A DNA stretch of 64,000 bases, from NCBI GenBank assembly GCA_964397625.1, contig CAYNJT010000006.1, forward strand, positions 24,676-88,675, given 5' to 3'. Of the stretch, positions 37,255 through 46,705 are shown piece after piece. The notes under the pieces are model-generated. The model did no database searches, was not told where the DNA came from, and saw only the letters and a program-made list of their open reading frames with translations. How positions within the stretch are numbered: position 1 is the first letter of the stretch; the number at the start of each line of letters is the position of its first letter. Both the position numbers and the translations under genes were made by a program. This DNA comes from Leptolinea sp964397625 (GTDB lineage: Bacteria > Chloroflexota > Anaerolineae > Anaerolineales > Anaerolineaceae).

Positions 37255-38076
37255 CTATATCTTATCTCCGGCGATTACCCGGATCTGAGTTACTGAATCC
37301 ACCTGCGGATCGCCGGTTTTAAAATCAGTTAGGATGCGATCTGCGGCTGTCTTCCAGGCTTGTAGATTTCGCTCGGTTATATCAATCTCCACTCTGTTGA
37401 ATCTTTCCCGAAAGAGCCGTTCATAGGCTGGCAGCCGCCAGCGATTCAAATTACTGGTCGGGTTCAACCAGGTTTCCCAGGTTTGTTGAGAGAAGGTCAA
37501 CATTTCGAATGGGAACTTAAAGAAATGATCACGCAGATCAATATAATGCAGGTGAATTCCTCCGTCAGTAGTCAAATGGATCAACGCGTCCAGAACACCA
37601 GCCGGATCAACCAGATGTTCAAACACCGATGTGCTGCACACGATTTCCACTTGTTTTAGAGTGCGATCTTTAGCCAATTCGCGGATATCACCCTGCAGGA
37701 GGGTTATCCATTCTTCTCTCGGATACGTCTTCCCCAGACTGTGTGTGAGGTATTTTCCAAATTCAGGAAGCAATTCCGCGTTGGCTTTTTCATCCGGATG
37801 GGCGGCATATTCGCACAGTGTGACATGCGAAGCGCCCATTTTCAACAGATGGCATGCCAGGGCAAATCTACCACCGTAGCCGAAAACAAGAATAGTTTTT
37901 CCGCTAATCTCCATCCCGGCTGCCTTTAGATCTCGTTGGTATCGTTCCGCGGCCTCCTGAGGAGCGCGCGTTTCCAGTCCGGGGCGGATGATCACACCGC
38001 GAAGCAGAAGAGCACGGGTCACTTTTTCAGGCAGGAAATGACGCGCCAGACGGGGGATGATGTAGGAGAGTTTCAT
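37255..38076 (-). CDS. SAM-dependent methyltransferase-like protein
   Basis: A 273-residue protein with TILVFGYGGRFALACHLL in place of the usual GxGxG loop, then VTLCEYAAHPDE, VCSTSVFEHLVDPAGV, and HYIDLRDHFFKFPFEML. The fold is methyltransferase-like, but the motif I is unusual. ATG 38076 overlaps the stop of the GT2 gene as ATGA and is preferred; the extra in-frame codons upstream code His-rich sequence inside the GT2 gene. The target is unknown. Confidence 0.75.
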   Translation of the reverse strand: MKLSYIIPRLARHFLPEKVTRALLLRGVIIRPGLETRAPQEAAERYQRDLKAAGMEISGKTILVFGYGGRFALACHLLKMGASHVTLCEYAAHPDEKANAELLPEFGKYLTHSLGKTYPREEWITLLQGDIRELAKDRTLKQVEIVCSTSVFEHLVDPAGVLDALIHLTTDGGIHLHYIDLRDHFFKFPFEMLTFSQQTWETWLNPTSNLNRWRLPAYERLFRERFNRVEIDITERNLQAWKTAADRILTDFKTGDPQVDSVTQIRVIAGDKI

Positions 38077-39092
38077 CGGCGGGTCTTCAGCGCCTGCGCG
38101 AAAGATTTCCGCCGGTCTGCCAGGCAGGATTGTGATGTTTTTGGTATGGATTGAACATCCAAAGTTAATGCTTGAATGAGCATTTGAAAACCAAGGATCA
38201 ATGGGAGGGAAGCCACCATGACCGTTCCCGCCGTTGCTGGAATGCCGGTGATGATGGATCTCCGCCACCAGACAGCTCCCCAGATAACCCCAAATAGAGT
38301 CATCAGGCTTCCCAGGGTCATGAAGATGGTGCCCACAGAGAAATTCAACACGAAGTATTGCAACCAGATGCGCCGGAAGAAACGGGAGAGCAACAATCCT
38401 GGAAATGTAGTGATCACCTGAATTACAGAAAGGGAACTGGGCTCACCCGCATAGATGGCTGGCATGGGAACTTCTTCTGCCACAGCCCCGATAATATTTA
38501 ATTCGACCAGCAGGCTGGTTTCAAAAAAATAACGGGGATGCAAGAACTTTTTATCCAATCTTTTAAACACATCAGCATCCACCGCCAGGTAACCATTATT
38601 CGGATCAAACACGTTCCAGTACCCGCTACCAAGTTTTGCCAGAAAAGACCAAAACAGATTCCCGATTCGTCGGTGGAATGGCATACGGGTGATAGCCTCC
38701 AGCCGTCCGAAACGATTGCCTTTGACAAAATCCGCCCGGCCAGTCAATATGGGTTCCAAAAGGTCTGGCAGAAAAGCGGGATCCATCTGCCCATCACCGT
38801 CCATTTTTATCAACACGGTTGCGCCCAAATCTATGGCTCGGTTGAACCCGGTGATGACAGCGCCGCCCACCCCCTGATTTTTTTCATGGCGCAGCAATTC
38901 CACACGGTTATTCCCCAAAGCTTGCACTCTGGCTGCCAGGTCATCCGGACTCTTATCATCCACAACCACAATTTTCCAGATCCAATCAGGGATGCCCTGG
39001 ATGACAGATTCGATATGCCCGGCCACCCGGTACGCCGGGATCACCACGCATAGTTTTTCTTCCTTATTTTTCAGCAGGTCGTCTGATTTCAT
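38073..39092 (-). CDS. Family 2 glycosyltransferase, polyprenyl-phosphate sugar synthase type
   Basis: A 339-residue protein. The GT2 domain covers residues about 14-240, with LCVVIPAYRVAGHIESVI, VVVDDKSPDDLAAR, MDGDGQMDPAFLPDLL (metal-binding DGD) and FRRIWLQYF; two C-terminal membrane helices follow (residues about 255-320). This layout matches DPM1/GtrB-like enzymes that make polyprenyl-phosphate hexose, the donor GT-C enzymes need. It lies between the family A GT-C gene and a methyltransferase gene, which fits that role. Confidence 0.88.
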   Translation of the reverse strand: MKSDDLLKNKEEKLCVVIPAYRVAGHIESVIQGIPDWIWKIVVVDDKSPDDLAARVQALGNNRVELLRHEKNQGVGGAVITGFNRAIDLGATVLIKMDGDGQMDPAFLPDLLEPILTGRADFVKGNRFGRLEAITRMPFHRRIGNLFWSFLAKLGSGYWNVFDPNNGYLAVDADVFKRLDKKFLHPRYFFETSLLVELNIIGAVAEEVPMPAIYAGEPSSLSVIQVITTFPGLLLSRFFRRIWLQYFVLNFSVGTIFMTLGSLMTLFGVIWGAVWWRRSIITGIPATAGTVMVASLPLILGFQMLIQALTLDVQSIPKTSQSCLADRRKSFAQALKTRR

Positions 39093-39097
39093 GGGTT

Positions 39098-41632
39098 TTA
39101 ATCACATTGACGGGATAAATTATCCGAACTGTATGAGAATATTTCCGGATGAGTGTATCCTACCACAAGGCGCACATCTATGAAATCAGGTTTTTTACAA
39201 CCATAAACAATAATATCAGCAGCGTTCTTGAATTTTTCCGGCGATTCTCCGATGGTCAGCACCATCTGCTGTTCGCCATATGGGCCGACCATCATAAAAC
39301 CCAGGTGTGCCTCGGGCCGCGGTTTGTAAGCCGACCAGCCGTTACCAGGTTCTCCATCGTCCGCCGTATACCAACGGGGGTATAACGCCCGTCCTACCAT
39401 GCGGACAGCGCCGGGTTGCTGCATAAATTCTTCCGGCTTTCCAACAGCCATTTGTATTTCCGTGGTCTGGCTGGCTATTTCCGCAGCCAGCTGCTGAATT
39501 TCGGGGGTGTAACGCTGTGGGATGATCAATTCCGCGAGAGGCAGAAGTAAACCACCCAGCAAAATAACACCTGCCGCCGCACCCAGCCAGGCCGGGGAAT
39601 AACCCGGCGCGGGCAATTCGCGGGTGACTTTCTCACGGGGTCGTAAAGACAAATTGGACGCGGCGAAGATCCACACGGTCAATTCCGAAAAACCCAGGCA
39701 GAAGTAGAAGTAACCCACCCAGTCCACCGGTTGGATGAAGCGCCACCCGGAAATCCGCCCGGCCGCGCTGCTCAATGAATATGCGATCTGAATAAATAAT
39801 GGAAACAGACCTGACCAACGCCATTTTCCAAACGCCGAGCCGATCCCGATGGATACCAGAATGAGATTTATAACCAGCCAGAATAGCTTATCGCTGGTAA
39901 GACCGGAAATGCCACCCACCCAGAATAATGTCGAAATCTGAAAATTGTCGCGGAAATCATCGAATGAAACGTTCAGGGGAATGACTTGCAATGTTGACAG
40001 TTCGTTGTTTAAAAAGTGGGCGCCGATAAATCGGGCTACATCTGCTGGATGCGACAGGGTGTAATTCAATATATGCGCGCCAACCTCACCGCTCCTGGCT
40101 TCCAGATGCGTATTCATGGCTTCAGTAATAGTGGAAGCATAGCGCTGGGCCATAAGGGCTGCCTGGGAGGGTTGATCCAGGCTGAAATCACCGGTACGGA
40201 TGCCGTTGCGGATAACCCACGGGGAGATGGCTAGGGTGACACCAACCAGGAAGAAACCGGCTTCACGCGCCACACCCTTCCAACCGCCTTTCTTTTCCAG
40301 AAGAAGATAAAGCAGAACAAGTGGAACAAAAAAAGCTGTCTGCGATCGCAATAACATAAGCATGCCGAGTATGCCTCCAGCCAATACCGCCCTAATCGGG
40401 CGGATTTCCGCTTTTCTCAACCAGCGGAATATGACGAGGCAAAACAGGCTGATCCCCAACCCGGTGAGTGAATCTGTCATGAACATTTTGGAATGGCTGA
40501 CTTCCGTCAGCGGAGTCGCCGCGATGGCATTCAATTCACGGAAGATAGCCAGCAAGCCGGCCATCAAGCCAGCTTCACGGCTGCGCATTGACCGCCCCAG
40601 CCAGTAAAGAACAGCCGGGAAAGCAGCTAAAACCACAGTTTGCAAAACTATAATCTCGGAATAATTCTGACCCTCCATACCGTGCCAGATGGCCAGCAGA
40701 AGAATATACAATGGCCGGGTGACAATTTGCCCGTTCAGAAAACCTTCACCCACCAGCAATGTTTGCGCGGAATAATCGTAGAACCCCGCGTCGGAATAGG
40801 GAAAAATTTCAAAAGCAGGTGCTCTGACTTTTGGTGTAAAGAAACTGGCCGGGATCGGCTGCGCGAGCCATAAAATAACGGCCAGCAGGAATAATCCTCC
40901 ACTAATCGTCCAATCCAGCTGCCGTTGATTAACCCGAATCACAGGGAAACTAACCAGAACCATCAGGAACGCGAAACCACCTGCCAGGGCAATCCACAAT
41001 TGCCAGGCCAGAATTGGTACACCCGGATTACCCCACATGAAAATATCAGGTGTGATCCCCCAGCCGGTAAACCACATTATTAAACCAAGAATAAAAAATA
41101 TACCAGCCACAATCGCACTGGCGATAAAGGCAGATCGAAAACGTGACAACCGGTTGAGATGAAAGCCATATCCCTGTACCCAAAGCCAGATGGCGAATTG
41201 GATTCCCAGCGCTATCAACCAGATGAGTACAGGCCTGAGGCGCAGATAAAGCGGATCATCAGCGCCATTTATTCCGGAGCGCAGATAGACCAAAAATCCC
41301 CAGGCCAGCAAGGCAATCAAAACTGCCAGTCCTTCCAGCCAACGGAAGATGCTGCCGTCATGCCAGCGTTCTTCAAACACAGATTGCAGCCGGCTTTCAC
41401 GCTTTCCTGAAATGCAAGCCGCCGCGCCCAATACCCCCCCTAGAACCAGCACAGCCGCCATAAGTATCAGACGCGGCAGACTAAACCCCAGGATCAGACT
41501 ATTTTTTGGGTCCGCTGGCAGTGATAACAGCCTGTACAGAACGGGTATTGATTGAATCCCCAGAAAAGCAAAAAAAACAATCCAACGCCGGTTTTTTAAA
41601 CCGGGTTGTTGATCAGGCTCCAATTCTGTCAT
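39098..41632 (-). CDS. GT-C-like polytopic membrane glycosyltransferase, family A paralogue
   Basis: An 844-residue protein. N-terminal LPADPKNSLILGFSLPRLI is shared with the 9326-11653 protein. The motif loop is FPYSDAGFYDYSAQTLL, then VTRPLYILLL, FMTDSLTGLGI, and LMLLRSQTAFFVP. The outer C-terminal domain has GRALYPRWY, VYGCKKPDFID and a last RQCD; all match the 1604-4132 protein. It is 5 nt from the GT2 gene that could supply its lipid-sugar donor. The acceptor is unknown. Four of the five paralogues share this gene order of a GT upstream or downstream. Confidence 0.82.
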   Translation of the reverse strand: MTELEPDQQPGLKNRRWIVFFAFLGIQSIPVLYRLLSLPADPKNSLILGFSLPRLILMAAVLVLGGVLGAAACISGKRESRLQSVFEERWHDGSIFRWLEGLAVLIALLAWGFLVYLRSGINGADDPLYLRLRPVLIWLIALGIQFAIWLWVQGYGFHLNRLSRFRSAFIASAIVAGIFFILGLIMWFTGWGITPDIFMWGNPGVPILAWQLWIALAGGFAFLMVLVSFPVIRVNQRQLDWTISGGLFLLAVILWLAQPIPASFFTPKVRAPAFEIFPYSDAGFYDYSAQTLLVGEGFLNGQIVTRPLYILLLAIWHGMEGQNYSEIIVLQTVVLAAFPAVLYWLGRSMRSREAGLMAGLLAIFRELNAIAATPLTEVSHSKMFMTDSLTGLGISLFCLVIFRWLRKAEIRPIRAVLAGGILGMLMLLRSQTAFFVPLVLLYLLLEKKGGWKGVAREAGFFLVGVTLAISPWVIRNGIRTGDFSLDQPSQAALMAQRYASTITEAMNTHLEARSGEVGAHILNYTLSHPADVARFIGAHFLNNELSTLQVIPLNVSFDDFRDNFQISTLFWVGGISGLTSDKLFWLVINLILVSIGIGSAFGKWRWSGLFPLFIQIAYSLSSAAGRISGWRFIQPVDWVGYFYFCLGFSELTVWIFAASNLSLRPREKVTRELPAPGYSPAWLGAAAGVILLGGLLLPLAELIIPQRYTPEIQQLAAEIASQTTEIQMAVGKPEEFMQQPGAVRMVGRALYPRWYTADDGEPGNGWSAYKPRPEAHLGFMMVGPYGEQQMVLTIGESPEKFKNAADIIVYGCKKPDFIDVRLVVGYTHPEIFSYSSDNLSRQCD

Positions 41633-41633
41633 A

Positions 41634-43673
41634 TCAATTCTCGCGCGGAACTAACAATTGAACACCAACTTCATCATATGTTACTTTAGCCTTATAGTAT
41701 TTTAACAAAGGACGTGATACCCAGTAAACCCACGAATTGTTCTCTTCGGCAAAATTTCGGATACTTTCATCTGCCATTGATACATACAGGGGCTCACTGA
41801 CGATCATCGAAAAGCGATGGTTTTCCAGATCCTTATAGAACGGTTCAAAATACGCCTGATTGCCGCCCATGGCCTGATCCATCACCAGTTTTTTTTCATA
41901 TTCCGACACCAATGGGACATTTTTAATATATCCAAAGGTCAACAACTGGCGTTGGTCCATAAAGAGCACTTCGCCCTTCTTGCTGGCTTCGGCAACTTCT
42001 TTCTCCAATTTTTCGAGTGAACTGGTTACAAAGTAATCATTGGGAACGCCAAATGGTTCTCCATATTGGATCATGGTGGTGGTGGGGAAAATGATCGCCA
42101 GACAAAAAACTGCCATCAAGGATTTGATTTCATAAAGCCCAGGCAAGCCGCGGTCAAGCCAGTCGCGGAATATCCAGGCGGTTAAAACGGCCATGGTCAG
42201 CCACAGCAAATCCAGGTTGTGCAGGTTGCTGCCGCCTCCGATCTTCACGGAAATGATCAACCCCAGAACGGTAAAGACGCCAAGGATCACACTCAGCGCG
42301 GTTGTTTGCATCCAATTGGGCTTCCACAAATGTTTGGCTGACAACCAGATCAAGAAAAGCAGCAAAGGCCCGCCAACCCAGATAAAGCCCAGTAAAATTC
42401 CCGGCGAATAGGTTGGATTGGGGAACAACCGGTCCCACAACATGGGCTGGTGAAAATCAAAGGATCCGATCACCGCGACGGTGATTGAGCCTTCCGCCGC
42501 CACCTGTCCGTTGGATAATGCTGTGAACAGATACGGCAGCAGTTCGGCTCCGGCTAGGCCGGAAAGGCCCAGTACAACCGGGCGGATCAGCTCTTTCCAG
42601 CGTCCATTCTTGAAGGATGGCGATTGGAGTTCAACCAGAGCCAGCATACCTGCCCAGATACCCGGGGCATACATCCATGTCCAGCGGGAAATCCGCGCGT
42701 AATATGATGCCAGGGCGATTAGAATAACTGCCAATGGGAGATTCTTCTGCCGCAGAGCAATCACAGTGAGGATGGCGCATATCACCAGCGGCGGATAAAT
42801 GGGACCCTGGCTCAGGAAGAGAAAACTCCACAGACTGAAACCGACCTGCCAGATCCAGTCTCTCTTGAAAGTGCTTTTTCGGAAGATGGCCACCCATCCT
42901 AAAACCAGCGGCGGCAGTACCCAGACGATAACATTCCACAATCGCATCCCGCGAATTCCTATTGAGGGTATGGCAAAGGGCAATGCCCACAGGAATTGCC
43001 GCCCAGCTTCAAGGAATGGGACAATGGTTTTCCCGCTCGGATTGATATAACGGTTCATCCCGAACATGATGGAATAATCCCAGAATCGGTTGCCTTCTGA
43101 CCAGGAAAGCGAAAAAGGATAATCCGATACACCGGTTAGCCAATCGCCAATAATGAAGATCACGGTAGCCAAAGCTACCATACCGGTGGCTTTTAATATC
43201 CAACTGAAATCGATCTGCCTGTGGAAAAGCAACAACGCAGAGAGTGCGCCACAGGTCAGGATGGTAAATAGGCGAAGCCAGTAGATAAAGGAAAAATTTC
43301 CGAAGGGTGTATAAAGGAAAAGGATAGTCGTGAAAAAGATTAAAACGATAGCCAGACCTATCCGAACTCCAATAGGAAGCCAACCGCATACTTTTTTGAT
43401 TGCCTTGTCCAATTTGTCAGGTAGTAAGCCGTTTATGGCCAGCCTTAATCCGTAACCCCAGGCGAAAAGCGGAAATATTGAAACCAGGCAGAACACAACA
43501 AACCGCTTTGAAGCCAATGAAGGAGGATTTCCCAGAAGGATAAAACCCTGGTAAAAATCGTACCAGGCTAGAAAGAACAACACCGATATGGCAAGATACA
43601 CCAGCGTGCCCGTCCGTGCGGAGGTTGGTTTATTAAGCAGTGTGCTATTTTTATTTTTAGAAGCGTCTTTCAT
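41634..43673 (-). CDS. Large polytopic membrane protein, polymerase or GT-C-like
   Basis: A 679-residue protein with about 12 membrane spans. The large loop reads RFWDYSIMFGMNRYINP and EAGRQFLWALPFAIPSI. The C-terminal part is soluble and begins LEKEVAEASKKGEVLFMD and ends VQLLVPREN. ATG 43673 was chosen because the in-frame start at 43706 is a TTG that overlaps the GT4 gene. No Shine-Dalgarno is clear. It does not carry the DAxxY motif, so it is a different family, perhaps a Wzy-like polymerase. Its end abuts the family A gene by 1 nt. Confidence 0.7.
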   Translation of the reverse strand: MKDASKNKNSTLLNKPTSARTGTLVYLAISVLFFLAWYDFYQGFILLGNPPSLASKRFVVFCLVSIFPLFAWGYGLRLAINGLLPDKLDKAIKKVCGWLPIGVRIGLAIVLIFFTTILFLYTPFGNFSFIYWLRLFTILTCGALSALLLFHRQIDFSWILKATGMVALATVIFIIGDWLTGVSDYPFSLSWSEGNRFWDYSIMFGMNRYINPSGKTIVPFLEAGRQFLWALPFAIPSIGIRGMRLWNVIVWVLPPLVLGWVAIFRKSTFKRDWIWQVGFSLWSFLFLSQGPIYPPLVICAILTVIALRQKNLPLAVILIALASYYARISRWTWMYAPGIWAGMLALVELQSPSFKNGRWKELIRPVVLGLSGLAGAELLPYLFTALSNGQVAAEGSITVAVIGSFDFHQPMLWDRLFPNPTYSPGILLGFIWVGGPLLLFLIWLSAKHLWKPNWMQTTALSVILGVFTVLGLIISVKIGGGSNLHNLDLLWLTMAVLTAWIFRDWLDRGLPGLYEIKSLMAVFCLAIIFPTTTMIQYGEPFGVPNDYFVTSSLEKLEKEVAEASKKGEVLFMDQRQLLTFGYIKNVPLVSEYEKKLVMDQAMGGNQAYFEPFYKDLENHRFSMIVSEPLYVSMADESIRNFAEENNSWVYWVSRPLLKYYKAKVTYDEVGVQLLVPREN

Positions 43674-43680
43674 TGATCGT

Positions 43681-44784
43681 TTATGATCCAATAATTCGTG
43701 ATTCAAAAAATTGCATGCGTTTGATCTCTTTTACATGAGAATCGATTCGGTTGAAGATCAATTCCCGATCAACCCGGCGCCCACGCATGGAGTAAGCGAA
43801 ATCCCGGATGGCTTGCCAGTTCTCTTCAATGGTGTTTTCGGTGTTCGGGATGGTGAGAATTGTATCAATCTTCAGGTCATCGAGATCAGTATCTTTATAT
43901 GGAATGATAACCGGAATCCCGTAAGCCAGATACTCCCGGGTTTTAAGTGATGAAGCCTCCTTCATGGCCTTGCGGTGCAATGCCAGGGTACCCAATCCGG
44001 CATCTGCACCTGCCAGCACTGCCCTGGCGGCTTCTTTTTCGAGGTAGCCGTGGAAAAACAGGTTGGACGGCGCTTTATGGCCTTCTTCCGGGCCGTCGTA
44101 ACCAATTACGTCGATATCCAGATCGGGGCAGAGTTCAGCCAACCGGTGGATCTTATCCAACCCCTGCCAAGCCAGGTCCGGAGTACCAATGAAACCAATC
44201 CGCGGGCGGGAATTCGTGGGCGCCGGAATGGCCGGATTTTCGGCCAGGTCAATCCCGTTGGCAATGACCACCCCGGGCTTCCGGTATGGGGCGAAACTGG
44301 GGCTATCCTTCAGTTCCTGTGAAGTAAAGACCAACCCCGCGGCTTTTGTGAGAAAAATACTCCGGGTCAGCCGGTTATACAGAGAATATACTGCCCCCAA
44401 CATTTCATGCTGCGACACATCATCCGTATTGATCTCAACCACCACCGGGGATATTTCGAACAACCGGTGAGAGGGGAAAACATACATGCTCCAGCGCAGA
44501 TAGATGATGTCCGGTTTGAAATCACGCACCGCTTTAACCATGCGCGGAATAGCCCGGCTGCGGTTCAGCTCGGTAATCAGTTTCCCGGCAAATCCATTGC
44601 CCTCACGGTATTCAAAGCTCAATCCATCCACGAGTTCAGATGGATTATCCACCGGAACACGGTGTGAAAAGAATTGCACGGAATGACCGGCTTGCCGCCA
44701 CGCAGCCATCTGTTCTTCAATCTTTCGGCCGATACCGCTGGCTTTTCTTCGCGGCCAATGCAGGGTTACATAGGCAATACGCAT
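43681..44784 (-). CDS. GT4-like glycosyltransferase
   Basis: A 367-residue GT-B protein starting MRIAYVTLHWPRRKASGIGR. It has GLVFTSQELKDSPSFAPY, GFIGTPDLAWQGLDKIHR and the donor-site string KEASSLKTREYLAYGIPVII, where Glu residues sit in the EX7E region. It lies 6 nt after the end of the amidotransferase gene and is probably co-transcribed with it and the HisHF-like pair. Confidence 0.87.
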   Translation of the reverse strand: MRIAYVTLHWPRRKASGIGRKIEEQMAAWRQAGHSVQFFSHRVPVDNPSELVDGLSFEYREGNGFAGKLITELNRSRAIPRMVKAVRDFKPDIIYLRWSMYVFPSHRLFEISPVVVEINTDDVSQHEMLGAVYSLYNRLTRSIFLTKAAGLVFTSQELKDSPSFAPYRKPGVVIANGIDLAENPAIPAPTNSRPRIGFIGTPDLAWQGLDKIHRLAELCPDLDIDVIGYDGPEEGHKAPSNLFFHGYLEKEAARAVLAGADAGLGTLALHRKAMKEASSLKTREYLAYGIPVIIPYKDTDLDDLKIDTILTIPNTENTIEENWQAIRDFAYSMRGRRVDRELIFNRIDSHVKEIKRMQFFESRIIGS

Positions 44785-44790
44785 GGCTGG

Positions 44791-45930
44791 TTAGAGCGAC
44801 CTGATCTTTTTTACAATATTTCTTGCCTGGTTAAAGCCGATTGTTTTGGCAGCCAGGTTGTAGTAATTTGGATAATCCCGGAAAGTCTTGACCGGAGCAG
44901 ACATGATTTCATCAAATTCCTTCTCAGTCAGTCCAAGCTTTTTAATGACATACTCGCGATCCTCCCGTTGAAGGTCTTCAGGATACGTGGGTGCTGTCAT
45001 TTCAATCAATGCATTTTCGCGGGTGATCTGTCCGCTGCGGATCAATGATGACAGATGGGCTTTGCGTTTATCAATATTAAACTTGCGCGGCAGAATGTAT
45101 CCCTGGAAAAAGCGGGTGTAGATGGATTCATAGTGCTTTCCACCATAATACTGCCAGCCAAGCTCATTCTGAAGCACATCCAGGGCTTTTTCTTTATTAT
45201 ATGGAACAAAATCAAGAATGGGGAAGACTTTAATACCGCAGAATACTTTCCAGTAGAACTCGTCGATAAAACGAAAATGCGGGTAATTGCTCAGTTTCCG
45301 GGTGCCAAACTGGTTGTGAATCCCGTTGATGTACATCCAATCACTCACACCATATGTCCAGGCAAACGGCAATCCTGATTCGGTGGCAATATTCGTCCCC
45401 AGCAGGATCGTTTTGATCCCGTATTTCCGGGCTACACGATAAAGAATCCCGCTGATGGCATGGTCAGTAGGGATTTCGGCATCAGACACGCTGGCCTTCA
45501 GGAAGGCGATCTGAAGGTCTTTGAATTCATCCCATTCAAGAACATGGGTTAACAGGTCGATTCCCAGGTTTTTTAATACTCTTTCAATATTGTGTACAGC
45601 AAGTTCAGAATTCCAACCGTTGTCAAGGTGCACGGCAATAGGCCGCAATCCCTTTTGTTTGGCGATATACGCCAGATAGGTACTGTCTACCCCACCTGAA
45701 ACTCCGATAACACAGTCATAAGGTTTGCCAATGCCATTCTTTTTGGTACGGGAAATCATCTTTTCCAGTTCCAGGTTAATGGACTCCTGAGAATTGAAAG
45801 GATACGAGTGGATGACCTCATCATATTTTCGACAATGGTTGCAAACTCCCTGCTCATCGAATTCGATGGAGGTATCTGTGGTATCCATGATACAGCGTGT
45901 ACAGATTTTTGTTGATTCAGGCATCATCAT
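44791..45930 (-). CDS. N-acetyl sugar amidotransferase (WbpG/PseA-like)
   Basis: A 379-residue enzyme of the PP-loop ATPase class. The N-terminus holds a zinc-type C-x2-C in CTRCIMDTTD and C-x2-C in GVCNHCRKYD. The PP-loop is IGVSGGVDSTYLAYI near residue 60. It takes ammonia from the HisH/HisF-like pair and probably turns an acetamido group on a sugar into an acetamidino group, as shown for WbpG (P. aeruginosa) and PseA. Three ATGs (45930, 45927, 45924) are in a row with GAGGA before them; the third has the best spacing. It follows the HisF-like gene by 11 nt. Confidence 0.9.
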   Translation of the reverse strand: MMMPESTKICTRCIMDTTDTSIEFDEQGVCNHCRKYDEVIHSYPFNSQESINLELEKMISRTKKNGIGKPYDCVIGVSGGVDSTYLAYIAKQKGLRPIAVHLDNGWNSELAVHNIERVLKNLGIDLLTHVLEWDEFKDLQIAFLKASVSDAEIPTDHAISGILYRVARKYGIKTILLGTNIATESGLPFAWTYGVSDWMYINGIHNQFGTRKLSNYPHFRFIDEFYWKVFCGIKVFPILDFVPYNKEKALDVLQNELGWQYYGGKHYESIYTRFFQGYILPRKFNIDKRKAHLSSLIRSGQITRENALIEMTAPTYPEDLQREDREYVIKKLGLTEKEFDEIMSAPVKTFRDYPNYYNLAAKTIGFNQARNIVKKIRSL

Positions 45931-45941
45931 TCCTCAAGGAT

Positions 45942-46703
45942 TTAGTTGAAAGCCTGCCGGAGTTCGGCCTGGGTTGGGTAACTGATCAATACCGCGCGTA
46001 ACGGGCCTTGAAAAACGAACATACTGCCGGCAGCCGCGGCTGAGGCTCCACCTTCCTTCACCGCGCTCGCCAGGTCTTGTGTGTTGCGGGCGCCGCCGCA
46101 GGCGATTACCGGTATGGACACGGCGCAAGTTACTTTCTTGATCATTTCCACATCGTACCCCTGCATGGTGCCATCCCGGTCAATCGCATTCAACAGGATC
46201 TCGCCGGCGCCAGCCTGTTCCATTTCTTTCGCGAATGAAACCGGGTCAATTCCCGAGCCCTTTTTCCCGCTTCGGCAATAGACTTCGGCTTTGCCAAACA
46301 GGTTACGGCGGTAGTCTACTGAAATAACAATCGTGCTGCTGCCAAATTCATCGGCCGCCTGCCGAACCAGCGGACGATTTTCAACCGCCGCTGTGTTAAG
46401 CACCACTTTTTCAATGCCGATCTTCAGCAGGCGGCGAATATCATCACAGGAACGAACTCCCCCGCCGTACCCGAAAGGGATGAAACATTCACTGGCAATA
46501 TCCTGCAGCAGGTCAAAGGAAGGCGCGTGGTCTTCCACCGTTGCCGTGATATCCAGGAAGGTCAGCTCGTCTACTTCCTTGTCGTTGAATATGCGCACAA
46601 TATTGATTGGATCACCAAGATAAGTCGGATCCTTATATTTAACCGTTTTTACCAGCCCTCGGCCTCGCAATAATAAACAGGGAATTACACGCGTCCCAAT
46701 CAT
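45942..46703 (-). CDS. HisF-like cyclase homologue of a surface-sugar ammonia pathway
   Basis: A 253-residue TIM-barrel protein like HisF: TRVIPCLLLRGRGLVKTVKY, DELTFLDITATVEDH, VLNTAAVENRPLV, IVISVDYRRNLFGKAE, and NAIDRDGTMQGYDVEMI. Family HisF has IPCLDV, where Asp11 is catalytic; here the position is Leu (IPCLLL), so histidine synthesis is not expected. The second catalytic Asp (SVDYRR) is kept. ATG 46703 is preferred over 46709 because GGAAGG lies 6 nt before it and homologues start here. This matches the HisF2-type proteins that pass ammonia to WbpG-like enzymes. Confidence 0.9.
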   Translation of the reverse strand: MIGTRVIPCLLLRGRGLVKTVKYKDPTYLGDPINIVRIFNDKEVDELTFLDITATVEDHAPSFDLLQDIASECFIPFGYGGGVRSCDDIRRLLKIGIEKVVLNTAAVENRPLVRQAADEFGSSTIVISVDYRRNLFGKAEVYCRSGKKGSGIDPVSFAKEMEQAGAGEILLNAIDRDGTMQGYDVEMIKKVTCAVSIPVIACGGARNTQDLASAVKEGGASAAAAGSMFVFQGPLRAVLISYPTQAELRQAFN

Positions 46704-46705
46704 GA

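Noticed and set aside
41634..43673. Wzy polymerase assignment
   Set aside because: It has many spans and a large loop, but no motif I can tie to Wzy; kept as an unassigned membrane protein.
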